A model generated the notes under the pieces. That model saw only the letters and a program-made list of their open reading frames with translations. It was not told the origin of the DNA and made no database searches. Positions 6,827 to 13,546 of a DNA stretch of 13,708 nt are shown piece after piece. How positions within the stretch are numbered: the first letter of the stretch is position 1; the number at the start of each line of letters is the position of its first letter. A program made the position numbers and the translations under genes. Origin of the DNA: Gammaproteobacteria bacterium (GTDB lineage Bacteria > Pseudomonadota > Gammaproteobacteria > Pseudomonadales > Azotimanducaceae); contig JAPPHP010000155.1 of NCBI GenBank assembly GCA_028821035.1, positions 6,779-20,486 of the forward strand, written 5' to 3'.

Positions 6827-8020
6827 GTGACAGAAACGCACACGGAGCGCGCGTCCGGCACGCGCGTTGCCAAGCCCTTCCTGTTCGGATTGCGCGAGTC
6901 GGTACCGGACAGCGGCCTGCTGGACAGCCGGACACTCTTCAGGCTCGCGGGCCACAACACGGGCAATTTCGCGTTCACCCATGCCATCCGTCGTCAGGTC
7001 GTCGGGTGGGGCGACGCGATCCACGACGGGGTCCGGGCGACGCCGGACCGGATGCGTGAAGCCGGAGACATCTGCGTGATCCCCGGGGCGAACAAGCTGG
7101 GGCGTCACGCGGACCTGGGAAAGATGGCGGAACTGCTTGAGGGGGCGGACATGCCGACCGTAGTGCTGTCGCTGGGGGCCCAGTCGAGTGTGGACTACGC
7201 AATTCCCGAGTTGCCGGAGGGCACGGTGCGTTGGGTCAGGGCAGTCGTGGAGCGGTCGCCTGCCGGATGCGCGAACATAGGTGTCCGGGGGGAGTTCTCT
7301 CGCGACGTGCTCTCGGCGTACGGCTTCGAGAATGTTCGCATCGTGGGTTGTCCGAGCCTGTTCCTCGATCCCTCGCCAGCCTTGGGCCGCTTGATCGAAC
7401 GCAACGCGGGGGCGGCACCCCGTCGCGTCGCGGTGGCCGCCGGCGGACCGAGGTGGAAGCACCTCGCGCGCATCGAGCAGTCGCTGACGCGCATGGTCAC
7501 CACCACCGACGGAGCCTACGTTTGTCAGGCGCCATTCGCGATGCTGGCGCTCGCGCACGGCGACGAGACCGAACTCGGTGACGAGGTGCTGGACGCGTGT
7601 CGCGAATACGTGGACCGGGAGATGTCGATGGAGGACTTCGGGGCATGGGTGCGGCGCTTTGCGGTGGCCTTCTACGACATCCCCGAGTGGATCGAGTTCC
7701 TGCGGGCCTTCGACTTCGTGGTGGGAACGCGTATCCACGGTGTCCTGCTGGGCTTGCAGGCGGGAATCCCCGCTCTATGCGTGGTATCGGACTCCCGTAC
7801 CCGGGAGTTATGCGAGACGATGGCCGTCCCGCACGTCCTGGCCCGTGAGCATGCCGGCGGGTTCGGCCGCGAGGAACTGATGTCAGTGTTCGAGAGCCAG
7901 TTCGATGGCGACAAGTTCGACGCCAACCGAAACCGGCTTGCGTCCGCCTACTGCGTGTTGCTGCAGGAGAACAGGCTTGTTCCCGGTCCGGCGCTCAGGG
8001 AGCTTGCCAGCCAGCCGTAG
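6827..8020 (+). CDS. Polysaccharide pyruvyltransferase family protein, copy 2
   Basis: This 397-residue paralogue of the gene at 3374 has the same motif order: GHNTGN (42-47) with FTHAI, PGANKLG (86-92), SLGAQSSVDYAIPELP (115-130), NIGVRGEFSRDVL (150-162), IVGCPSLF (172-179), FVVGTRIHG (297-305), LQAGIPALCVV, DSRTRELCETM and FDANRNRL near 364-371. Roughly half of the positions look identical to copy 1 by eye, highest in the C-terminal third. The predicted reaction is transfer of pyruvate from phosphoenolpyruvate to a glycan sugar. It may use a different acceptor or linkage from copy 1. It stands alone on the plus strand, divergent from the sulfotransferases and convergent with wzt. GTG 6827 is preferred on SD spacing. 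Confidence 0.85.
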   Translation: MTETHTERASGTRVAKPFLFGLRESVPDSGLLDSRTLFRLAGHNTGNFAFTHAIRRQVVGWGDAIHDGVRATPDRMREAGDICVIPGANKLGRHADLGKMAELLEGADMPTVVLSLGAQSSVDYAIPELPEGTVRWVRAVVERSPAGCANIGVRGEFSRDVLSAYGFENVRIVGCPSLFLDPSPALGRLIERNAGAAPRRVAVAAGGPRWKHLARIEQSLTRMVTTTDGAYVCQAPFAMLALAHGDETELGDEVLDACREYVDREMSMEDFGAWVRRFAVAFYDIPEWIEFLRAFDFVVGTRIHGVLLGLQAGIPALCVVSDSRTRELCETMAVPHVLAREHAGGFGREELMSVFESQFDGDKFDANRNRLASAYCVLLQENRLVPGPALRELASQP

Positions 8021-8034
8021 GAAGCCGGCTGACC

Positions 8035-8077
8035 GTGCCAGGGAGGTTAGCGACTCCCCGACGCGGCTCCCTGGTAC
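8035..8077. terminator. Inverted repeat spanning the wzt stop, possible 3'-end hairpin
   Basis: Arms 8035-8045 (GTGCCAGGGAG) and 8067-8077 (CTCCCTGGTAC) can pair over 11 positions with one G-U wobble in plus-strand RNA and one mismatch in minus-strand RNA. The 21-base loop contains the wzt stop codon. It lies where the plus-strand pyruvyltransferase and the minus-strand wzt converge. No T-run follows on either strand, so it is not a classical intrinsic terminator; it could stabilise 3' ends. A smaller 6-base stem (8012-8017 with 8026-8031) overlaps the upstream stop codon. Confidence 0.35.
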
Positions 8078-8733
8078 TCCGCCGCTACTTCCTCGACCGT
8101 GCCGTATGCGCGGACTCTGCCCTCGTCCAGCCACAAAGCGCGATCGCACATGCGGCGAACCATGCTGATGTTGTGGGTGACGAACACAATTGCCTTGTCC
8201 TGGCGGAACCGCTCGAACATGATCTTGCGGGACTTCTCGCGAAACTCCCGGTCGCCGACACCGAACACTTCGTCCAGCAGCAGAATGTCCGGATCCAGGC
8301 TGATCGCCGTCGAGAAGCACAGTCGGCTGCGCATGCCGCTGGAATAGGTGCTGACGCGACGATGTATCGCGTCCCCCAACCCCGACATCTGGGTTACCGC
8401 CGGCACGCGGTCAAGCGCTTCCCGGCGCGAAAGGCCGTTCAGCATGCCGTGCATGACGATGTTGTGGACTCCGGACAGTTCCGGATCGAAGCCGACGTTG
8501 AGCGACAGCAGGGCGCACGACATGCCCTCGTCGTCGACAGCTCCGTGGTTCGGATCGAGTACGCCGGCCATGACGCGCATCAGCGTGGACTTCCCGGCGC
8601 CGTTACGGCCGAGCACTCCGAGGTTCTCGCCCGCTCGCACGTGAATCGAGACGTCACGGAGTGCCACGACATCGCTCGCCTTCGAGAGCAGCCCGTACTG
8701 CGAGTAGATCACCGAGACATCGGACAAGCGCAT
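8047..8733 (-). CDS. wzt: ABC transporter ATPase for polysaccharide export, short Wzt/KpsT type
   Basis: ATP-binding subunit that powers movement of a lipid-linked polysaccharide across the inner membrane with Wzm. The 228 residues comprise only the nucleotide-binding domain. Walker A GRNGAGKST is at 42-50, the signature YSSGM at 130-134 (the variant typical of Wzt/RfbB/KpsT instead of LSGGQ), Walker B DILLLDE at 149-155, and the switch His187 in FVTHN. There is no C-terminal carbohydrate-binding domain such as that of the long Wzt proteins of E. coli O8/O9a. The ATG at 8733 shares its last-read base with the wzm stop (TAATG), which suggests translational coupling. The frame is open further upstream through wzm, but that extension is out of frame with wzm and not part of the gene. 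Confidence 0.93.
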   Translation of the reverse strand: MRLSDVSVIYSQYGLLSKASDVVALRDVSIHVRAGENLGVLGRNGAGKSTLMRVMAGVLDPNHGAVDDEGMSCALLSLNVGFDPELSGVHNIVMHGMLNGLSRREALDRVPAVTQMSGLGDAIHRRVSTYSSGMRSRLCFSTAISLDPDILLLDEVFGVGDREFREKSRKIMFERFRQDKAIVFVTHNISMVRRMCDRALWLDEGRVRAYGTVEEVAAEYQGAASGSR

Positions 8734-9503
8734 TATGCGAGCACGTGCCTGGTGAGGGTGAGGTCCCAACGGGAATAGGCTCGCTTCATCAGGTAAAGCC
8801 AGACGAGGCTGAACAGGCCGATCCGAAGACACGGGAGGAACTCCGGGACGACCCCGTCGAGGAGCACCGTGCGGTAGTCCTCGATGAGGAGCGCCATGGG
8901 GTTGAGCCGGAAGACCTCCTGGTACGCCGGCGGCATTCTCTCGACAGCGAAGAAGATTCCGGAGCAGAACATCATCAGCAGCAACCCCGAGCGAATGACG
9001 AACGTCAGGTCCCGGATCCAGCAGCAGACGAAGGCCACCGTGGCTCCGAACGCGAGGGTCAGGAGGAGTTGGGTGATCACCACCACGGGCTGTTAGCGCC
9101 AAGCCGGGGAGGACCCGAGCATCGCCGCTATCACGATCAGCACGATGGAAAACACGAAGGCGTGCTTGAGCGAAGCGGAGACGACACTGGTGAAGGGAAA
9201 CAGCAGCTTGGGGAGCGGTCTCTGCGAGATCATGCCCTTGGCAACGCGGAGGCTGTCCGTCGAGTTGGCGACACCGTTCGCGAACCACAGCCAACTCGTG
9301 ACACCGATTATCAGGAAGTACTGAAAGTTCTCGGCGTTCGATGCTCGCAGATAGGTGAACACGAGGAAGAACACGCCCGTCATGGCGATGGGCTCGAGGA
9401 ACCACCAGAGCCAGGCCAGATAGTACCGGGCGGCCTCACCGACCAGGTTGAGGTACGCGCGGTACGCTGCGTAACGCCAGAGATACGGTTCTAAAAGGAA
9501 CAT
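8733..9503 (-). pseudogene. wzm: ABC transporter permease for polysaccharide export, interrupted by an in-frame stop
   Basis: Read through, this would be a 256-residue Wzm permease, a normal length. It begins at ATG 9503 with GAGG five bases upstream. A TAA at 9093-9095 ends the frame at codon 137, after SSPAWR. The same frame then continues for 119 codons to the TAA at 8733. Both halves are recognisable. The first has an amphipathic N-terminus (YLWRYAAYRAYLNLV) and three hydrophobic segments near residues 27-50, 60-79 and 108-130. The second has segments beginning VVVITQLLL and FVIRSGLLL, then the typical LNPMALLIEDYR, then a last membrane helix. There is no frameshift, only one nonsense codon between membrane segments. 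A GTG at 9086 could restart translation but has no SD. A sequencing error or suppression is possible; otherwise the transporter is lost and wzt may suffer polarity. Confidence 0.85.
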
Positions 9504-9723
9504 GGTGCCTCGCGATGTCGTGCCGGAGGATGGAACCGGTCAGGGTTCGGCTTGCGGGAGCGAACGCATGGGGAATGCGCCTGGGTGTCGTCCATACCGG
9601 CGTTCGGCAGATCTGGAGCGCAGTGAGGCCGCGGGAGCGGCGCGAGTCTATCAGCTTCGGCCACCCGGTTGCGTGCGCCGAGTCCGGCCGACCCGAGGCG
9701 GCTTCGCGGTCCTGGGCCCCGGC
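9504..9723. other. 220-base gap between glycosyltransferase and wzm, no gene seen
   Basis: All other minus-strand neighbours are closely spaced or overlap, so this gap may hold a separate promoter for wzm-wzt. I found no convincing -35/-10 pair. A 34-codon frame begins at the minus-strand ATG 9595-9593 and runs across the wzm start, but it lacks an SD and a recognisable product. The wzm SD (GAGG) lies at its 3' end. Confidence 0.4.
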
Positions 9724-10941
9724 TCAGCCTCGACACCCATTCCCGGGGGTGGCGCTTGCGGGGCTGTCGGTCTCGGCATACATCCGTACCAACCTCTCCA
9801 CGTGGTGCTCGACGCCTCCGAGCGCCCGAAGGTGCTCGTGGCCTCGCGCACCTTGCCCGGCGGCCAACTCCGGATTGGTGAGCAGGCGCCCCAACGTGGC
9901 CGCGAAGTCGACAGCGTCCCCCCGTGCACAGAGGCAACCGCTGTGTCCGTCGCCCAGCAACTCCGGCAGTCCACCGACCGCACTTGCCACGATGGGACGC
10001 CCATATGCCATCGCTTCGTGGGCGACCAGTGGTGCGTTCTCGAGCCACAGGCTGGGCATGACCACGACGCGCGCGCCGCGGTAGAAACGACCGAGAGCGT
10101 CATGCTGCTGGTGGCCCAGGAAGCGTACGCCCGGGACGTCCAGTTCTTTCACCAGCGTGCGCAGGCGCGACTCGTCGGGTCCGGATCCAACCAGCCAGAG
10201 GGCAGCGTCGTCGACCTCCCGGGCGACCCGCGCGAATGCCCGCACCAGCACGTCCACGCCCTTGTGGGCGATCAGGCTACCGACGTAGAGGACAACCGGC
10301 CTTTCCGGCAGCGGCTCCTCCGGAGCCACTGAAACGGAAGTGAAATTGGGCAGATGATGCACGTCGCTGTAGCCGCGCCGCTCGAGGTGCCCGGCCAGGT
10401 CCCGGCTAGGTGCTATGAACCGTCGAACGATCCACCGGTCGAGGAATCGCCGGTTGTACAGTAGCCAGCCGGCGGCCAGAAAGACCTTCCAGTTCAGGCA
10501 TCCGTGGCGCAGGGCGACCAGCGGGGACCGGCCGGCGCAGGACCGCTCCTTCGCGCAGAAGGCGGTGGGATACAGCGCGGTGTAGTCGTGCACCGTCTGG
10601 ACGACGCGCTGGCCGCGTAGCGCGAGGTTCACCGTGACGGAGCAGCGATAGTTGTTGTGCAGGTGGATGATGTCCGGCCGCACCTCGCGCACCCACGACC
10701 GCAGGGCGCGGTAGAGCGCCGGATAGAAGAACGTCCGCTTGAGGTAGAGGGCTGCGAGATTCCTGGCCCGGACGTGGAAGATCCGGCGTGCGGGTGTGGT
10801 CTCCGGACCCGTGTCGGACATCGCGAACAGGTGGACTTCGTGTCCCCGTTCCTCGAGGGCCGCGGTCACGTCGATGATGTAGCGTTCCGTGCCGCCGAGG
10901 ACCTCCTCGGGACGGTGGTCGTTGACCATGAGGATCTTCAT
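9724..10941 (-). CDS. Glycosyltransferase family 4
   Basis: This 405-residue GT-B glycosyltransferase uses ATG 10941. The N-terminal half has the glycine motif EVLGGTERY (13-21), IIHLHNNY (91-98), TVHDY (116-120) and a Cys-bearing loop with cysteines at 129, 135 and 148, a pattern found in a subgroup of GT4 enzymes. The C-terminal half has the donor-site features LYVGSLIAHKGVD (218-230), VGSGPDE (251-257), FLGHQ (274-278) and WLENAPLVAHEAMAYGRP (299-316), which contains the E-x7-E pair Glu301/Glu309. It should add one sugar to the growing lipid-linked chain at the cytoplasmic face; GDP-mannose or dTDP-rhamnose are natural guesses from its neighbours. It follows rmlA by 25 bases that include a short CGG repeat and no clear SD. 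The open frame reaches further upstream only as a shadow of rmlA. Confidence 0.92.
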   Translation of the reverse strand: MKILMVNDHRPEEVLGGTERYIIDVTAALEERGHEVHLFAMSDTGPETTPARRIFHVRARNLAALYLKRTFFYPALYRALRSWVREVRPDIIHLHNNYRCSVTVNLALRGQRVVQTVHDYTALYPTAFCAKERSCAGRSPLVALRHGCLNWKVFLAAGWLLYNRRFLDRWIVRRFIAPSRDLAGHLERRGYSDVHHLPNFTSVSVAPEEPLPERPVVLYVGSLIAHKGVDVLVRAFARVAREVDDAALWLVGSGPDESRLRTLVKELDVPGVRFLGHQQHDALGRFYRGARVVVMPSLWLENAPLVAHEAMAYGRPIVASAVGGLPELLGDGHSGCLCARGDAVDFAATLGRLLTNPELAAGQGARGHEHLRALGGVEHHVERLVRMYAETDSPASATPGNGCRG

Positions 10942-10966
10942 CGTCGTTCGGCGGCGGCGGCGCGCC

Positions 10967-11842
10967 CTATGTGCCCGGCTCGTCGAGCAGCCCCAACAGG
11001 TAGTCCGCGTACGCCCGGCTCGTTCCGTCGGCCAGGCGGACGAGTTCCGCGTCCGAGATCCACTCCATGCGCCAGGCCACCTCTTCCGGACAGGCGATCT
11101 TGAGCCCCTGCCGGTGCTCGATGGTCTGCACGAACTGGCTGGCCTGCAGCAGCGTGTCGTGGGTGCCGGTGTCGAGCCAGGCGATACCCCGCCCGAGGAA
11201 GACGACATCGAGGGCGTCCTGCCGGAGGTAGTGTCGGTTGACGTCGGTGATTTCCAGTTCGCCGCGGGCCGAGGGCTCGAGTGAACCGGCGACGGCGACG
11301 ACGTCGTTGTCGTAGACGTACAGGCCCGTGACAGCGTGGTTGGAGGGCGGGTTGACGGGTTTCTCCACGATGTCGGCGACGCGGCCCTCCTCGTAGCGGA
11401 CCACGCCGAGCCCGCTGGGGTCTTGCACCTGGCACGCGAACACCGTGCCGCCGCGGTTGTCGGCGATGGCACGGCGCACCAGCCCGGGCAGGTCCGCGCC
11501 AAAGAAGATGTTGTCGCCGAGGATGAGAACCACCGCGTCATTGCCGATGAACGCCTTCGCGACGAGAAAGGCGTCCGGGACGCCACGCGGCTCCTCTTGC
11601 ACGACGTAAGTCAGGGAAATCCCCCACTGACTGCCGTCGCCGAGCAGTTCCCGGTAGCGGGGCAGGTCCTGCGGCGTGGCGATGACGAGGACTTCCCGCA
11701 GCCCCGCGAGCATCAGCGTGGTCAGCGGGTAGTAGATCATCGGCTTGTCGTAGACGGGCAGCAACTGCTTGGACACGCTACGAGTCACGGGGTACAGCCG
11801 CGTCGCCCGGCCTCCGGCGAGGACGATCGCCTTCGTCGTCAT
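10967..11842 (-). CDS. rmlA: Glucose-1-phosphate thymidylyltransferase
   Basis: RmlA joins dTTP and glucose-1-phosphate to dTDP-glucose, the first step to dTDP-L-rhamnose. The protein has 291 residues, the normal length. Strong matches: SKQLLPVYDKPMIYYPL (24-40), TPQDLPRY (57-63), LGDGSQWG (67-74), LILGDNIFFG (106-115) with the metal ligand Asp110, EKP (160-162), VTGLYVYDND (171-180), SARGELEITD (191-200) and AWLDTGTH (221-228) with Asp224. Two deviations: the nucleotide loop reads GGRATR (10-15) rather than GGSGTR, and GVPDA (87-91) replaces the usual GLAQA, although the preceding Gln in the VVQ segment is kept. The ATG at 11842 overlaps the manC stop in an ATGA. The open frame continues upstream only as an out-of-frame reading of manC. 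Confidence 0.94.
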   Translation of the reverse strand: MTTKAIVLAGGRATRLYPVTRSVSKQLLPVYDKPMIYYPLTTLMLAGLREVLVIATPQDLPRYRELLGDGSQWGISLTYVVQEEPRGVPDAFLVAKAFIGNDAVVLILGDNIFFGADLPGLVRRAIADNRGGTVFACQVQDPSGLGVVRYEEGRVADIVEKPVNPPSNHAVTGLYVYDNDVVAVAGSLEPSARGELEITDVNRHYLRQDALDVVFLGRGIAWLDTGTHDTLLQASQFVQTIEHRQGLKIACPEEVAWRMEWISDAELVRLADGTSRAYADYLLGLLDEPGT

Positions 11843-13287
11843 GGCCCGGGCGCGTCGCCGCCGGATGCCGTGCGCGCGTCGCCGTCGCGCCCGAAGTCGT
11901 CGTCCCGTCGTTCGATGTCGTCTTCGCCGAGGTACTTGCCGACCTGGACCTCGATCAGTTCGAGCGGTGTGTCGCCGGGGTTCGAGAGACGGTGCCAGCT
12001 TCCCTTCGGGATGTGGATCGACGCGTTCTCGACCAGGGTGTGCGACGTGCCGTCGCGGGTCACCTCGGCGGTCCCGTGGACCACGACCCAGTGCTCGGAC
12101 CGCTCGCGGTGCTGCTGCATGGACAGCCTCGCGTGCGGGTTCACCCTGAGCCGCTTGACCTGGTGCTCGGGCCCGGCCTCGATGGTCTCGAAGTGGCCCC
12201 ACGGCCGGTGTACGCGTCGATGCGCATGATGCTCGCGCCGGGCGCATTCCGCGATGAGCGCCACGACGTCCCCGACGTCCTGTGCCTCGCGCCGGTCGGC
12301 CACCAGGACGGCGTCCCCGGTCTCGGCGACGATCAGGCCGTCGACCCCGAGGGTCGCGACCAGCCGTTCGGTGGCGTGGACGACGGTGTTGGTCGTGCGC
12401 AGGGCAAGCACATCCCCGGTGAGCGCGTTGTTGCCGTCCCCGGTCTTGCCGAGGTCGTGCAGTGCCTGCCACGAGCCGACGTCGCTCCAGCCCACATCCA
12501 GGGGCACGACGACCGCGTCGCGGGTCTTCTCCATCAGCGCGTGGTCGACGGAGATGTCAGGCGCGTCGTCGAAGGCGCGTCCCGGGCGAAAGAAGTCCAC
12601 GTCCTGGGTGCCGGTGGCGACGGCGCGCCGGCAGGCCCCCGGAATCCCCGGCACATGCCGGCCGAGTTCGTCGAGGTAGCGGCTCGCGCGGAAGAGGAAG
12701 ACTCCGCTATTCCAAAGGAAGTCGCCGGAATCGACGAAGGCCTGGGCCTTCTCGCGGTTCGGCTTCTCGATGAAGGCGGCGATCTCGCGCGCCGGGCCGA
12801 CCGGCTTGCCCGGGCGCATGTAGCCGTAGCCGGTGTGTGGGTCGGAGGGAGGGATGCCGAAGGCCACGACCCGGCCGTCGTTCGCGGGCTCCACGGCAGC
12901 CAGCACGCCGTCGCGGAACGCGTCGTCGTCGTCGAAGTGCCCGTCGGACGGGACCACCAGCAGGAGTGGATCGGAGCCGTGAGCGAGCGCGTGACAGGCG
13001 GCGAGCGCCACGGCCGGAGCGGTGTTGCGCGACACGCACTCGAGCAGGATGGCGCCCCAGCGCACGTCGATCGCGCGGCACTGTTCGGCGACCAGGAAGC
13101 GGTGCTCCTCGTTGCACACGATCGCGGGAGGCTCCGAGGGCAGTGGCTGGAGCCGGTGCAGGGTCTCCTGCAGCATCGACCGGCCGCTGGTGAGCGCGAT
13201 GAACTGCTTGGGATGGAGTTGGCGGGACAACGGCCAGAGGCGCGTGCCGGAGCCCCCGGCCAGAACCACCGGAAGGATGGAGGTCAT
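11839..13287 (-). CDS. manC: Bifunctional mannose-1-phosphate guanylyltransferase / mannose-6-phosphate isomerase
   Basis: This 482-residue protein has the type II PMI/GMP architecture. The N-terminal guanylyltransferase domain has GGSGTRLWPLSR (11-22), SRNTAPAVALAA (86-97), TGYGYM (152-157), AFIEKPN (171-177) and WNSGVFLF (192-199). The C-terminal cupin isomerase domain has RPWGHFE (361-367), QVKRLRVNP (376-384), the metal-binding QQHRERSEHW (391-400; Gln391, His393, Glu398), IPKGSWHRLSNPG (426-438, His432) and YLGEDDIER (452-460). It would make GDP-mannose from fructose-6-phosphate together with a phosphomannomutase not seen here. The motif usually written P-A/S-DH reads PSDG at 113-116, a minor change. 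The stop overlaps the rmlA start. It is the first gene of the minus-strand unit; the sequence before ATG 13287 has no strong SD. Confidence 0.95.
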   Translation of the reverse strand: MTSILPVVLAGGSGTRLWPLSRQLHPKQFIALTSGRSMLQETLHRLQPLPSEPPAIVCNEEHRFLVAEQCRAIDVRWGAILLECVSRNTAPAVALAACHALAHGSDPLLLVVPSDGHFDDDDAFRDGVLAAVEPANDGRVVAFGIPPSDPHTGYGYMRPGKPVGPAREIAAFIEKPNREKAQAFVDSGDFLWNSGVFLFRASRYLDELGRHVPGIPGACRRAVATGTQDVDFFRPGRAFDDAPDISVDHALMEKTRDAVVVPLDVGWSDVGSWQALHDLGKTGDGNNALTGDVLALRTTNTVVHATERLVATLGVDGLIVAETGDAVLVADRREAQDVGDVVALIAECARREHHAHRRVHRPWGHFETIEAGPEHQVKRLRVNPHARLSMQQHRERSEHWVVVHGTAEVTRDGTSHTLVENASIHIPKGSWHRLSNPGDTPLELIEVQVGKYLGEDDIERRDDDFGRDGDARTASGGDAPGP

Positions 13288-13546
13288 GCAAGTGCCCGTC
13301 GGAGGTGGCGCAAGTCAATCACAGCGGGCCGGGCGAGGGAAGCGGGGGCCGGGGCATGCCGCCAAGCCGAGAGTGCGGCAAATCCGAGCGGACATTGCAG
13401 CGAAGGAGGTGGCCGGTCCGCTCCGCACTGCCTCCATGGCGGCACAATCCGCGGGCGGATCTCCTACAGGTCTTGCAGCTACGGCCCGTAACGCTCAGCC
13501 GTAACCGCCTTCATTCTGGACGCGGAACGGATCCGGGAAGCAGCGC
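13288..13546. promoter_or_regulatory. Divergent intergenic region upstream of manC
   Basis: These 259 bases separate manC from the rightmost gene and must hold both promoters. No convincing -35/-10 pair is visible on either strand. Structure present: a perfect dyad ATCCGC-GG-GCGGAT at 13447-13460, a related CGGATCCG palindrome at 13528-13535, a looser AATCCGAGCGG at 13381-13391, and a 7-base direct repeat CCGTAAC at 13486-13492 and 13499-13505. The recurrent ATCCG half-sites could be regulator sites but may reflect base composition. Confidence 0.3.
13535..13540 (+). promoter_or_regulatory. Ribosome binding site for the rightmost gene
   Basis: GGGAAG lies six bases before ATG 13547 and supports that start for the short, edge-truncated frame. 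Confidence 0.5.

Noticed and set aside
8047..9405. A 452-codon minus-strand frame that fuses extra sequence to the Wzt N-terminus
   Set aside because: The first part is the wrong frame of wzm, rich in Arg, Pro and His; Wzt proper starts at ATG 8733 and matches the family from there.
9491..9595. 34-codon minus-strand frame overlapping the wzm start, possible leader peptide
   Set aside because: No ribosome binding site, no recognisable sequence and no sign of coupling; it is as likely to be chance.
10950..10961. Four CGG units just before the glycosyltransferase start
   Set aside because: Too short to be a variable repeat and expected in GC-rich DNA.
9724..11586. A 620-codon minus-strand frame extending the glycosyltransferase upstream
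   Set aside because: The additional part is an out-of-frame reading of rmlA; MKILMVNDHR at 10941 is a typical GT4 start.
10967..12472. A minus-strand frame extending RmlA by about 210 residues upstream
   Set aside because: The extension is an out-of-frame reading of manC, and RmlA has its normal length from the ATGA-coupled start at 11842.
11992..13491. A 499-codon plus-strand open frame opposite manC
   Set aside because: It is antisense to a gene with complete motifs, shows no recognisable domain, and long antisense frames are expected in GC-rich coding DNA.
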